This document shows, piece by piece, positions 36,931-45,824 of a DNA stretch of 64,000 bases. Both the position numbers and the translations under genes were made by a program. The stretch comes from Sphingopyxis sp. CCNWLW2 (GTDB lineage: Bacteria > Pseudomonadota > Alphaproteobacteria > Sphingomonadales > Sphingomonadaceae). Under the pieces are notes generated by a model. The model had not been told where the DNA came from, searched no databases, and saw nothing but the letters and a program-made list of their open reading frames with translations. The DNA is taken from assembly GCF_037095755.1 (NCBI RefSeq), contig NZ_JBAWKJ010000003.1:62001-126000 (forward strand), read 5' to 3'. The first letter of the stretch is position 1. Every line of letters starts with the position of its first letter.

Positions 36931-37878
36931 TCACTGCGTGACGATGTCGGGCAGCGGCTCGGCGCGCAGCGCGCGACGCGCGCGATCGACCGCGCCCTGC
37001 TGGAGCGCGCCGAGCGAAATGTTCGAGCGCCAGGCAACATGCGGAGTCAGGATCGTGTTGGGTGCGTCGCGCAGCGGGTGGCCGGAGGGGAGCGGCTCCT
37101 CGGCGAACACGTCGAGCGCCGCGCCTGCAATATGACCCGACCGCAGCGCATCGACGAGGGCTTGCTCGTCGACGAGGCCGCCGCGCGACACATTGACGAC
37201 GACCGTGCCCTTGCGCATCTTTCGCAGCGTCTCGGCATTGACGAGATGCCGGGTTTCGGACGTCAGGGGCAGGTGCAGCGAAATGACGTCCGAATGCTCC
37301 AATATTTCCTCGATGCTCGCCGAGGCGATTGCGGAATAGCTGGCAAAGGGATCGTGGGCACGGACTTGCGCACCCAGCGCCGCCCACCACTCGGCGACAA
37401 GGCGGCCGATCCGGCCCATGCCGAGAATGCCGACATCGAGGTTCGACAGTTTCGGCGCGTCATAGGCAATCGTTCCCGCCCAGCGCCCGTCGGCAATCGC
37501 CGCCTGGCCCTGGGGAATGCGCCGCGCCAGCGCCAGGCCCGCCGCGAGAGCATGGGCTGCGACCTCGTCGGTCGAGGCGTCGGGTATGATCGAGACCGGA
37601 ACACCCGCAGCTGTGGCGGCGCGAGCGTCGATATTGTCATAGCCGATGCCATAGCGGACAATCGCCTTGCAATGTGTCAGAAGTGCAATCTCCTCCGCTT
37701 TCACCTTCGCGTAGGGGGTTACCAGCACGATTGCGGCGTCCGCCATGCCGGCGCGGAACTGGTCCTGGTCGGCAGCTGCGACAAGTTCGAGGCCGAATTC
37801 CTCGGCGAGCGCGCGTTCGCGCTCCAGGTCGGGAAACTGGTGGGGCGCAACGAGCAGGGTGCTGCGGGTTCGGGTCAT
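36931..37878 (-). CDS. D-isomer-specific 2-hydroxyacid dehydrogenase
   Basis: This 315-residue NAD-dependent dehydrogenase has an N-terminal catalytic domain part with AIVRYGIGYDNID. It has the nucleotide-binding GILGMGRIGRLVAEWWAALG, NVSRGGLVDEQAL with the catalytic Arg, DVFAEEPL with Glu, and LTPHVAW with the catalytic His. The substrate of this broad family (phosphoglycerate, hydroxypyruvate or other 2-oxo acids) cannot be told. It is the first gene of an operon with the RibB-like and flavin reductase genes, and has candidate operator B 63 bp upstream. Confidence 0.9.
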   Translation of the reverse strand: MTRTRSTLLVAPHQFPDLERERALAEEFGLELVAAADQDQFRAGMADAAIVLVTPYAKVKAEEIALLTHCKAIVRYGIGYDNIDARAATAAGVPVSIIPDASTDEVAAHALAAGLALARRIPQGQAAIADGRWAGTIAYDAPKLSNLDVGILGMGRIGRLVAEWWAALGAQVRAHDPFASYSAIASASIEEILEHSDVISLHLPLTSETRHLVNAETLRKMRKGTVVVNVSRGGLVDEQALVDALRSGHIAGAALDVFAEEPLPSGHPLRDAPNTILTPHVAWRSNISLGALQQGAVDRARRALRAEPLPDIVTQ

Positions 37879-37940
37879 CTGTGAACTCCTTGGGAAATCG
37901 CTCTATGCAACGATCATGGCGCGCGCCGAGGCTCGCCAAC

Positions 37941-37957
37941 TGTGCCAATGAGAAACA
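37941..37957. promoter_or_regulatory. Candidate regulon operator, site B
   Basis: TGTGCC-AATGA-GAAACA, a 6-5-6 imperfect dyad, lies 63 bp before the 2-hydroxyacid dehydrogenase start. It has the same half-site and spacer as sites C-E. Confidence 0.45.
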
Positions 37958-37998
37958 AGCGCCAGGTGAGGAGGAAATCCCGTAGCCGTCCAACCGGG

Positions 37999-39462
37999 TC
38001 AATCGACGCGGCGGCCGATGCGCTCGTAAAGCGGGGAGCCCTTGCGCTTCAGCCACCAGGCGACGCCGATGCCGAGCAGAAGCGCGGCATAGCTGATCGA
38101 GGCAAGCGTCCAGACGACTGTTGCGGGACCGATGATCAGCAAGGGCAGATTCATCGTGGCGATCACCAATTCGGTGCCGATGCCCGCAACGGCAATCGCG
38201 GGCGCCACGAGAATTTTCCACGCCGACACGGCGCCGCGATCCGCCCGGAAATAGAAGATCACCGCGAGCGCCGTCAAAAACAGGAGCAACAGCATGCCGT
38301 AGAAGGCGACGCCGGCCGCAGCGCCGTAAAGATCGAGCTCATTGGCGCCCGACAGGATGAGCATTGCAAGCATGACGAGCTGGACCGCGCCGACGGTGAG
38401 CGCCGAACGGTGCGGCGAGCCATGACGCGGATGTACGGCGGCGAGCGCGCGCGGGAAAACGCCGTCGACGCTGAGCGAATGCGTGTAACGCGCGAGGATA
38501 TTTTGAAGCGCAAGGGTCGAGGCGAACATGCTCGTGACAAGAAGCACGGCGATAAGCTGGTTTGCGAAGGCGCCGAAATAGACGAGAAGCGCATGCGGCA
38601 TCATCTCGGCGGGATTTTTGAGCGCCGCGGCCACCGCTTGCGACGAGCCTTCCGAGAGGATCAGCGCGTAGGACGAGGCGGCGTAGAAGAGACCGAGGAA
38701 GAGGATGGCGAGATAGGTCGCGCGCGGAATGGTCTTCTCCGGGTCGCGAACCTCGTCGCGATAGATGGCTGTCGCCTCGAAACCGTTGAACAGACCGACG
38801 CTGAAGAGAAGAAGAAGCCCGATAGATGGAGTGAGAAGACTGGCGGGATTCCACGGTGCGAAGCTGTGGCCCTCCGGCCCGCCATTGGCGATGAGAACCG
38901 CGTCGAAAACGAGGATGGCGATCACTTCGAAGACCAGAACCGTCGAGAGCAGCTTGGCCGAAAATTCGACGTTGAAATAGCTGCACATCCACACGAGCGC
39001 GAGCATGAGTAGCGACCATGCCCACCAGGGCGCCGAAAGATCCGTATGAAAGCTCCCCATGAGATTGTTGATCGCGATACCCGAAAAGACGAGCGCGGCG
39101 GCAACATTGAACCCGTAGGTGGTGAGCGCGAGAAAGGAGCCGCCGAGGCCTGCGGGCCGACCGAGCCCGGCAGCGATATAGGTATAGAAGGCACCGGGAC
39201 GCGCCACCCGGCGGGTCATGTTCGTAAAGCCAACGGCGAAAAGCAGCATGAGAGCGGTTGCGCCGAGAAAGGCGATCGGAACGCCGATCCCGAACCTTAT
39301 GTTGAAAGACAGGAAACCGAAGACGACGCCGAGCGGCGCGGTAAACGCAAGCACCGTGAAGAGAAGATCGACCGTGCCCATATTGCCCCGCAGCGCGAAT
39401 TGCGATCCGGATCTGGCGGACTCGGCAGGGGCAGGCGAATGATCGGTCATTACGACATCCAT
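37999..39462 (-). CDS. APC-family amino acid/amine permease
   Basis: This 487-residue integral membrane transporter has about 12 hydrophobic segments. The first conserved region is GTVDLLFTVLAFTAPLGVV, and TM3 follows the ARPGAFYTYIAAGLG motif. It probably imports an amino acid, amine or related zwitterion, which fits the aminotransferase and P5CDH-like dehydrogenase genes alongside. The start is taken at ATG 39462, with ATG 39450 as alternative. Only 60 bp separate it from the upstream aldehyde dehydrogenase, so they are probably one operon. Confidence 0.88.
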   Translation of the reverse strand: MDVVMTDHSPAPAESARSGSQFALRGNMGTVDLLFTVLAFTAPLGVVFGFLSFNIRFGIGVPIAFLGATALMLLFAVGFTNMTRRVARPGAFYTYIAAGLGRPAGLGGSFLALTTYGFNVAAALVFSGIAINNLMGSFHTDLSAPWWAWSLLMLALVWMCSYFNVEFSAKLLSTVLVFEVIAILVFDAVLIANGGPEGHSFAPWNPASLLTPSIGLLLLFSVGLFNGFEATAIYRDEVRDPEKTIPRATYLAILFLGLFYAASSYALILSEGSSQAVAAALKNPAEMMPHALLVYFGAFANQLIAVLLVTSMFASTLALQNILARYTHSLSVDGVFPRALAAVHPRHGSPHRSALTVGAVQLVMLAMLILSGANELDLYGAAAGVAFYGMLLLLFLTALAVIFYFRADRGAVSAWKILVAPAIAVAGIGTELVIATMNLPLLIIGPATVVWTLASISYAALLLGIGVAWWLKRKGSPLYERIGRRVD

Positions 39463-39522
39463 ATATGAAGATCGTCCTTCAACGAGCGAAATTGGTGGGA
39501 CCCGGCTTGAGCGGCGGTGGCG

Positions 39523-41055
39523 TCAGCTCGCGATCAGGCCGGCCAGCGCCGCGGGTGCCTTGCGCGCCTGCTCGCGTCCGAACTGGGGGATATACCATTT
39601 GCCAAAGCCCTGCTTCCCGCTTGACCCGCTCGCCTTCCACCCGCCGAACGTCTGCGGCCCTGGCCACCAGCCCGTCGTCGCGTGGCCTGGAACATTGACG
39701 TTCACGCAGCCGGCCTCGATGCCGTCGAGGAAGAGCCGCGCCTCCTCGAGATCGCCCGTGTAGAGGCCAGCGGTCAGCCCCATCGGCGTCTGGTTGGCAA
39801 GCGCGAGCGCTTCCTCGAACGAGGCGACGGGGCTGATCGTGAGAAAGGGAACGAAATGCTCGGTCGTCGCAAGCTCATGATCGCCGGGGACTGAAGACAC
39901 GACGGCCGGGCGTACGAAATAGCCCTCGCGATCAAGACGCTCGCCGCCGGCGACGCAGAAGCCCTCATTGCGCGCATCGGCTGCGATCGCCTCGAACCGG
40001 GCGAGGGCGACAGGATCGACCAGCGGGCCGGCAAAGGCATCGGGCGCCGCCGGGTCCGCCACGACGAGCCGCGCGGCGCGCTCCGCGACGAGCGCCGCCA
40101 GCCGATCATGAATCTCCGCCGCCGCGAGGACGCGCGACAGCGCGCTGCACTTCTGGCCCGAGAGATCGAAGGCGGAGAAGACGATACCGTCGGCCGCAGC
40201 TTCGAGATCGGCCGTGGCGGTGACGATGACCGGATTTTTTCCCCCCATCTCCGCAATGACAGGGCGCGGATAGAGCCCTTGCGAAAGTTGATTCATGATG
40301 GCCTTGCCTGCCGCGACCGACCCTGTGAAGGAAATCGCGTCGACGTTCGAGGCCGAGAGAGCACGGCCGGGATCGTCCGCGCCGTGCACGATGTTCACGA
40401 GCCCTGCTGGAAGATCCATGGCAGCGCACATCTCGTGGATCGCATGCCCGGACCAAGGACCCTGATGTGACGTCTTCACGACGACGCCATTGCCGACGAG
40501 TAGGGCAGCGATTGTCGGACCCGCCGCTTGCACTATCGGATAATTGAAGGGCACGATGACACCGAACACACCATAAGGGCGCAGCAGCGAGACATTGGCG
40601 AGACCTGCCGGGTCCATCCGGCGCGGATCGTCGAAGGCGCCGGGTTCCAGGGCATAATCGAGAAAGAGGCGGAAGATATCGAGAACCTCGCGCGCTTCGG
40701 CGACGGCAGGGCTAAAGGGCTTTCCGATTTCGAGCGCTACGCGCACTGCCCAGTCCCCGACAGCATTTTCGACATGGTCGAGCGCGGGACGCATGCGTGC
40801 GATGCGCTCGGCTGTGGAGAGTTTGGCCCACTCTCGCTGCGCCGACCGGCTTGCAGCGACCGCTTGCGCGACAAGCGCCGCCGGTGCGTCGTGGCAGCGG
40901 CTCGCAACCCGCCCGGGTTCGCTCGGATTCTCGCGCTCAATGAGTCCGCCTTCGAAATAGGGCACCCCGCCGATCATATGCGGCACCGTGACGGGCGGCG
41001 CTGTGCGGCGGGCGGCGAGCGCTTCGGCAAATTTCGACTGATCAACGCTGGTCAT
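39523..41055 (-). CDS. Aldehyde dehydrogenase, P5C dehydrogenase-like
   Basis: This is a 510-residue NAD(P)-dependent aldehyde dehydrogenase. PFNYPIVQAAGPT is the cofactor region, ISFTGSVAAGK the glycine motif, and AEMGGKNPVIV holds the general base Glu. Cys303 in SGQKCSALSRV is the nucleophile. SGQKCSA is characteristic of the delta-1-pyrroline-5-carboxylate dehydrogenase/ALDH4-like branch. It heads the operon that continues with the APC permease. Operator site C lies 88 bp upstream in the spacer shared with the divergent aminotransferase gene. Confidence 0.9.
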   Translation of the reverse strand: MTSVDQSKFAEALAARRTAPPVTVPHMIGGVPYFEGGLIERENPSEPGRVASRCHDAPAALVAQAVAASRSAQREWAKLSTAERIARMRPALDHVENAVGDWAVRVALEIGKPFSPAVAEAREVLDIFRLFLDYALEPGAFDDPRRMDPAGLANVSLLRPYGVFGVIVPFNYPIVQAAGPTIAALLVGNGVVVKTSHQGPWSGHAIHEMCAAMDLPAGLVNIVHGADDPGRALSASNVDAISFTGSVAAGKAIMNQLSQGLYPRPVIAEMGGKNPVIVTATADLEAAADGIVFSAFDLSGQKCSALSRVLAAAEIHDRLAALVAERAARLVVADPAAPDAFAGPLVDPVALARFEAIAADARNEGFCVAGGERLDREGYFVRPAVVSSVPGDHELATTEHFVPFLTISPVASFEEALALANQTPMGLTAGLYTGDLEEARLFLDGIEAGCVNVNVPGHATTGWWPGPQTFGGWKASGSSGKQGFGKWYIPQFGREQARKAPAALAGLIAS

Positions 41056-41142
41056 GGGTGAGTTCCGTCATCCTCGCTTGCCTGGCGCAGGTGCGTCCGG
41101 CCGTTCAGTGCATCTGCCTAGGAGCGGCTGGCGAACGGCGAC

Positions 41143-41159
41143 TGTGCCAAGCTGACGCA
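41143..41159. promoter_or_regulatory. Candidate regulon operator, site C
   Basis: TGTGCC-AAGCT-GACGCA lies 88 bp before the aldehyde dehydrogenase start (minus strand). Its AAGCT spacer is identical to that of site E. Confidence 0.5.
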
Positions 41160-41210
41160 GCGTTGACTCCCCCCGGAGATATCTGCCGCCCGTTCTCGGC
41201 ATCCCGGGCG

Positions 41211-41227
41211 TGTACCATGTCGGCACA
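41211..41227. promoter_or_regulatory. Candidate regulon operator, site D
   Basis: TGTACC-ATGTC-GGCACA, with five of six base pairs symmetric, lies 82 bp before the aminotransferase start. It is the most symmetric of sites B-E. Confidence 0.55.
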
Positions 41228-41308
41228 GTAGGGGGAGCGAGACAGGGCCAGAATGGCATCCGGCCCGGACAAGACGGACGGATCCCTTCAGGAGGCTTTC
41301 AGGCGATC

Positions 41309-42577
41309 ATGGCTCAGCAACATGCGATCGGTGCGGCAGGCGGACCGGGAGGCGATCCCCATATCAGGCGCGGAGCCGGCGGGCTGCCGTTGCTGCCGGG
41401 TGGAATCGGTCGCTCGGCCTATTTTACCGGCGCGCCGACGCCTTATGCGATGCGCGGCGAAGGCTGCCGCCTGTGGGACGATCGCGGCCGTGAGCTGATC
41501 GATGCCAACAATAACTTCACGACGCAGATTCATGGCAACGCACACCCCGCACTGATCGAGGCCGCGATCGGTGCGATGCACGCGGGAAGCTGCTGGGGCA
41601 TACCCAATCTCCACGAATGGGACCATGCCGAGCTGCTCCTCGCGCGCATGCCGGGGCTCGATCAGGTGCGCTATACCAACTCCGGGACCGAGGCGGTGAT
41701 GACGGCGATCCGGATCGCGCGCGCCGCGACCGGGCGCGAGGGATGCCTGTTGATCCGTAATGGCTATCACGGGTCGTCCGACATCGCGCTTTGCACCGGC
41801 GCGGCGAAGGATCGGCGCGGCGTGCCGAATGGCGTGGCGCGCGACGTCACGCTCGTCTCGCTCAACGACGTTGAAGCGCTGGCTGAGGCCGTGGCGGCGC
41901 GCCCGGATCATTTCGCTGCCATCGTGATTGATCTGCTCCCGAACAAGGCTGGCCTCATCGGCCAATCACGCGAATTCGTCTCGGCCGCCCGGGCGATCGC
42001 GACCCGCCACGGCATTGCGCTCATTATCGACGAGGTCATCAGCCTGCGGCTCGGCGCGCACGGGCTTTGCGGCGAATATGGTGTCACGCCCGACCTCCTC
42101 ACCACCGGGAAGCTTATCGGAGGTGGCTTCCCGGTGGGTGCGGTCGCAGGGCGCGAGGCGTTGATGCGCGAACTCGACCCGGCCCGGCCGAATGCGATAC
42201 CCCAGTCCGGTACCTTTTCGGGCAATCCCGTCAGCATGGCGGCCGGAGCCGAGTCGCTTCGGTTGCTTACCCCCGAGGTTATTTCGCGAATGAACGCGCT
42301 GGGGGATGCAGCGCGCGCCGCCCTGGGCGAGCGTGTGGCCCGGGTTGGCTGGGAATGCCGCGGTCGCGGGTCGCTGCTGCGTCCCTTTCCAGGCGGTGCC
42401 ACCGGCTATGACAACGACGTCCAGCATCGCCTTTGGTGGGCCGCCTATGAGCGGGGTCTGCTTCTTTCGCCGGCAAATCTTGTTTCCCTGTCCTCGCCGA
42501 TGACCGCGGCGGACGTCACGGAGATTACCGAGCGCCTCGCCGATGCGGTGCTCAGCGTCGCGGCGAGCGCCAGCTGA
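41309..42577 (+). CDS. Class III aminotransferase (glutamate-1-semialdehyde aminomutase-like)
   Basis: This 422-residue PLP fold-type I enzyme has TNSGTEAVMTAIRIARAATG, NGYHGSSD, the IDEVIS Asp that contacts the pyridine nitrogen, and Lys268 in TTGKLIGGGFPVGA that binds PLP. It resembles HemL but sits in a catabolic operon, so transamination of an amine or amino acid substrate is more likely than heme synthesis. ATG 41309 is chosen; the frame opens at 41210 but that segment lies over operator D. The FAH-family gene follows after 35 bp. Confidence 0.9.
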   Translation: MAQQHAIGAAGGPGGDPHIRRGAGGLPLLPGGIGRSAYFTGAPTPYAMRGEGCRLWDDRGRELIDANNNFTTQIHGNAHPALIEAAIGAMHAGSCWGIPNLHEWDHAELLLARMPGLDQVRYTNSGTEAVMTAIRIARAATGREGCLLIRNGYHGSSDIALCTGAAKDRRGVPNGVARDVTLVSLNDVEALAEAVAARPDHFAAIVIDLLPNKAGLIGQSREFVSAARAIATRHGIALIIDEVISLRLGAHGLCGEYGVTPDLLTTGKLIGGGFPVGAVAGREALMRELDPARPNAIPQSGTFSGNPVSMAAGAESLRLLTPEVISRMNALGDAARAALGERVARVGWECRGRGSLLRPFPGGATGYDNDVQHRLWWAAYERGLLLSPANLVSLSSPMTAADVTEITERLADAVLSVAASAS

Positions 42578-42612
42578 GGGCCACCCATTCACATCGAAGA
42601 AGGACAATTAGG

Positions 42613-43494
42613 ATGAAACTCGTAAGCTATGAAGCCGACGGTCTGTGGCGGCCCGGCATGATCGTCGGGACTACGGTCTATGATGTCGACAGCCTGCTCG
42701 CCGCCGATAATGCCGCGCCGGCGGTCGGGTCGATCCGGGAGCTTTTACGCCGACATGGAGAAGAGCTCGGCGTCCTGTCGGAAAGACTTGCGGCGGCGGC
42801 GGCGAACACGCCCGACGCCGCGGCGGGCAACATCGACTCGCTTCGGCTCGGCCCCCCGGTTGCGGATCCAGGCAAGGTGCTCTGCATCGGCCTCAACTAC
42901 AAGGATCATGTCGCCGAGACCGGCCGCGCGCTTCCTGCCTTTCCCGATGTCTTCGCGAAGTTCGCGTCGAGTCTGATCGGGGCAGGGGACGAGATCGCGT
43001 GCAGCGACGTAACATCGAACCTCGACTTCGAGGGCGAGCTCGCGATCGTGATCGGACGTTCGTGCCGGAATATCGCGCCCGCTGAGGCGCTGGGAGCTGT
43101 GGCGGGCCTGATGGTCCTCAACGACATCACTGCGCGTGACCTCCAGTATCGTGGCACGCAGTGGCTTCCGGGAAAGGCGGTCGATCGATCGACACCCTGC
43201 GGGCCTGCACTCGTGACGCTCGACGAGGTTGGTGATCCGCAGACCCTCGAGATCCTGACGCGCGTCAATGGCACCGAAATGCAGCACTCGAACACGCGGC
43301 ACATGATCTTCCCGCTCGCCGATCTGGTCGCTTATGTCTCGACCTTCCTCGAACTGTCGCCTGGCGACATCATCACGACCGGCACGCCCGAGGGAATCGG
43401 CGCGAAGCGCCAGCCGCCGGTCTGGCTGCAGCCCGGCGACCTTGTTGAGGTCGAAGTCGAGAGGGTCGGGGTGCTGCGCAATGCCGTGCGCTGA
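42613..43494 (+). CDS. Fumarylacetoacetate hydrolase family protein
   Basis: This 293-residue FAH-fold enzyme acts on 2-oxo-4-ene-type or acylpyruvate compounds. CIGLNYKDHVAETGR, NLDFEGELAIVIG (metal-binding acidic residues), NDITARDLQYRGTQW and ITTGTPEGIGAKRQPP are all in family order. GAAGGACAATTAGG precedes the ATG. Within this operon it may hydrolyse the cleavage product made by the LLM oxygenase. Isomerase or decarboxylase activity is also known in the family. Confidence 0.9.
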   Translation: MKLVSYEADGLWRPGMIVGTTVYDVDSLLAADNAAPAVGSIRELLRRHGEELGVLSERLAAAAANTPDAAAGNIDSLRLGPPVADPGKVLCIGLNYKDHVAETGRALPAFPDVFAKFASSLIGAGDEIACSDVTSNLDFEGELAIVIGRSCRNIAPAEALGAVAGLMVLNDITARDLQYRGTQWLPGKAVDRSTPCGPALVTLDEVGDPQTLEILTRVNGTEMQHSNTRHMIFPLADLVAYVSTFLELSPGDIITTGTPEGIGAKRQPPVWLQPGDLVEVEVERVGVLRNAVR

Positions 43495-43507
43495 CGAAAT
43501 CGGGCGC

Positions 43508-43524
43508 TGCTCCAAGCTGGGACA
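43508..43524. promoter_or_regulatory. Candidate regulon operator, site E
   Basis: TGCTCC-AAGCT-GGGACA lies 84 bp before the LLM start, between the FAH-family and LLM genes. This suggests the LLM-SDR pair has its own promoter. Confidence 0.45.
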
Positions 43525-43607
43525 GTCGCCCGGCCTGTGCGCGTGTCATCCGGTGGCTACCGAAACGATTCGCCTCTCGCGAACGTCAGATATCAGAGGA
43601 TTTTGAG

Positions 43608-44729
43608 ATGGATATTGGTCTGTTCGTCGTACCCTTCCGGACTCCCCAGACCGACCTCCATGCGGGGTTTGAATGGGACATGCAGGTCATCCGCTGGGCG
43701 GAGGAGTTCGGCCTGTCCGAGGTCTGGGTCGCAGAGCATAGCACGATGCGCTGGGAACCTGTCTGTAGCCCCGAACTTTATCTGGCGGCCGCTGCGGTAC
43801 AGACGAGCCGGATCCGCCTCGGGACGGGCGCGAACATCCCCGGCAATCATAACCCGATGGCGCTTGCGCACCGTCTCATGCAACTCGATCTCATGACGAA
43901 GGGGCGCCTGATGGTGGGAATTGGTGCCGGCGCTTACGCGACCGACCACCTTATCCATGGCAATGACGATCCCGGGGGAAAGATGGCCGAGGGCGTGAAG
44001 ATTCTTCACGACATCTGGGAGAAGAAGGGCCCCTTCAAGCATGAAGGCAAGAACTGGTCATTCGAGATTCCGGCCTATGACGAGGTGCAGATGGGTCCCT
44101 TCATGGAGCCCTACCAAAAGCCCCATCCGCCAATTGCGATGGCCGGCCTCAGCCCCAACTCCTCGACGCTGTCGCAGGCGGGCAAGCTCGGCTGCATTCC
44201 GCTGAGCTTCAACGTCGGCCGCGAATATCTTGCGGGCCATTGGTATCGCTACATGCAGGGTGCCGAAGGGGCCGGCCGACAGGCCGACCGCAATGAATGG
44301 CGCATCGCGCACAATATCCTCGTGGCGGATACCGACGAGGAGGCGATGGATCTGGCGATCAACGGCGCAATGGGCCAGACCTATCGTGAATGGATGCTTC
44401 CCGGATACGAGCGCGGTGGCTTCTTGCCCCTGATGGTGCCCGAACTCGGAGTAACGCGATCGGAGGATGTTCCGCTCGAATATCTTGCTCGCGAGAAATG
44501 GCTTGTCGGCTCGCCGGACACGGTGATCAAGAAGCTTCAGCGTGACCTCGATGCATCGGGCGGCTTTGGGACGATCATCTCCTTCACGTTCGACTATCTC
44601 GATCAGCCCGAACGCTATCGCCGGCACTTCGAGCTTCTGGGAACCGAAGTTCTGCCGCGGATCAAGGATATCAAGCACCGCACCGAACCGCTCGCCGAAC
44701 TCGCGCGGCCTGCGGGCATCACGGATTGA
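43608..44729 (+). CDS. Luciferase-like (LLM) flavin-dependent monooxygenase
   Basis: This is a 373-residue bacterial-luciferase-family TIM barrel. The start MDIGLFVVPFRTPQ, VWVAEHSTMRWEP and IRLGTGANIPGNHNPM, and LMTKGRLMVGIGAGAY, are diagnostic. LVGSPDTVIKKLQRDL comes late. It is a different subgroup from the LLM protein at 29.5 kb. Reduced FMN may come from the flavin reductase at 35.7 kb, which carries the same upstream operator type. AGAGGATTTTGAG is the ribosome-binding site. The substrate is unknown. Confidence 0.9.
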   Translation: MDIGLFVVPFRTPQTDLHAGFEWDMQVIRWAEEFGLSEVWVAEHSTMRWEPVCSPELYLAAAAVQTSRIRLGTGANIPGNHNPMALAHRLMQLDLMTKGRLMVGIGAGAYATDHLIHGNDDPGGKMAEGVKILHDIWEKKGPFKHEGKNWSFEIPAYDEVQMGPFMEPYQKPHPPIAMAGLSPNSSTLSQAGKLGCIPLSFNVGREYLAGHWYRYMQGAEGAGRQADRNEWRIAHNILVADTDEEAMDLAINGAMGQTYREWMLPGYERGGFLPLMVPELGVTRSEDVPLEYLAREKWLVGSPDTVIKKLQRDLDASGGFGTIISFTFDYLDQPERYRRHFELLGTEVLPRIKDIKHRTEPLAELARPAGITD

Positions 44730-44741
44730 CGAAAATATGCT

Positions 44742-44768
44742 GCCCGCGAGACATGGGGTTTCGCGGGC
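44742..44768. other. Intercistronic stem-loop between LLM and SDR genes
   Basis: GCCCGCGA (44742-44749) and TCGCGGGC (44761-44768) form a perfect 8-bp stem with an 11-base loop. No T-run follows, so it is more likely an mRNA processing or stabilising element than a terminator. Confidence 0.4.
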
Positions 44769-44819
44769 GGTAAGCTTGCAGGCGGCTGCGCCGTCATGGA
44801 TAGGGTAGAGGAGTAGAGG

Positions 44820-45569
44820 ATGGGCCGCGTTGAAGGCAAGGTCACGATCATCACTGGCGGCGCGCGCGGGCAAGGCGCGGCGCACGCCCGCCTGTTTGCG
44901 TCGCAAGGCGCGCATGTCCTGATCACCGATGTTCTCGACGAGCAAGGGGAGGATGTGGCCCGGGAACTGCGCGATGCGGGTTACGATGTACTATACCGCC
45001 GTCTCGACGTCACGTCCGAAGCGGAGTGGGCAGAGGTGCTCGGTGAGGCCGAACGGCATTGGGGCCGCATAGACATTCTTGTCAACAATGCGGGAATCGT
45101 GGGCTCGATGAAGGGCGCGGATGAGGAAGAGCTTGCCGCCTGGTCCAAGCTTACCGCAATCAACCAGCAGGGCGTGTTCCTGGGCCTTAAGCATGTGGTC
45201 CCCGCGATGCGCCGGGCCGGCGGCGGGTCGGTCGTGAACATCTGCTCGATCAGCGGTTCGGTCGGGGCGCCCGGCTTCTTCTCCTACCAGGCATCGAAGG
45301 GCGCGGTCGGTATGATGACGCGCGCCGCGGCGATCCATTATGTCGCCGACGGCATTCGCGTGAACGCGGTGTCGCCCGGCTTGGTCATGACGCCGATGGC
45401 TGAAGAAGAGGGAGAGGAGTCGAACCGGGCCTTTGCTGCGGCCACACCGATGAAACGCGGAGCGCGGCCCGAAGAGGTGAGCTATTGCGTGCTTTTTCTT
45501 GCAAGCGACGAGGCCAGCTATGTGACGGGCGCCGACCTGTTCGTCGATGGAGGATATACTGCGCAATAG
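44820..45569 (+). CDS. Short-chain dehydrogenase/reductase
   Basis: This 249-residue classical SDR has TGGARGQGAAHARLFASQG, NNAGIV, the catalytic Ser in NICSISGS, YQASK and the C-terminal YVTGADLFVDGGYTAQ. The full catalytic set is present. Length and pattern suit a NAD-dependent alcohol dehydrogenase. AGAGGAGTAGAGG precedes the ATG. It follows the LLM gene by 90 bp with a stem-loop between and would oxidise the hydroxylated product or a related alcohol. Confidence 0.9.
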   Translation: MGRVEGKVTIITGGARGQGAAHARLFASQGAHVLITDVLDEQGEDVARELRDAGYDVLYRRLDVTSEAEWAEVLGEAERHWGRIDILVNNAGIVGSMKGADEEELAAWSKLTAINQQGVFLGLKHVVPAMRRAGGGSVVNICSISGSVGAPGFFSYQASKGAVGMMTRAAAIHYVADGIRVNAVSPGLVMTPMAEEEGEESNRAFAAATPMKRGARPEEVSYCVLFLASDEASYVTGADLFVDGGYTAQ

Positions 45570-45824
45570 CTGCGGACTTCGCGTTGGGGCGAGCTCAACT
45601 CCGCCGGGACGCCGTTGCCGCCTTTCTGGCGCGCGAAAGCCGTTTCGAAACACGGGAGCGCAACCGCGAGCGGTTCGGACAGCTCGCTTGACAGCGGCCG
45701 ATTGGGGCATAAGCTCTGTGAAAATCGGCCGATCGCCAGACGAAGGCGGATCGGGCCGGTTCGGGGAGACGAGCCTGAAGCCCTCCAGACTTTCGGTTGC
45801 CTTATGCGACCGCAGGAAACGCCT
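45570..45824. other. Intergenic region before the AcoR-like gene
   Basis: No gene is seen. It holds GCGAGC/GCTCGC arms near 45665-45686 and a GGGGCATAAG at 45704-45713 that is identical to one at 27953-27962. These may be regulator sites. Confidence 0.35.

Noticed and set aside
41309..42577. Naming the aminotransferase hemL
   Set aside because: The fold matches, but the catabolic operon context and shared operator argue against a housekeeping heme gene.
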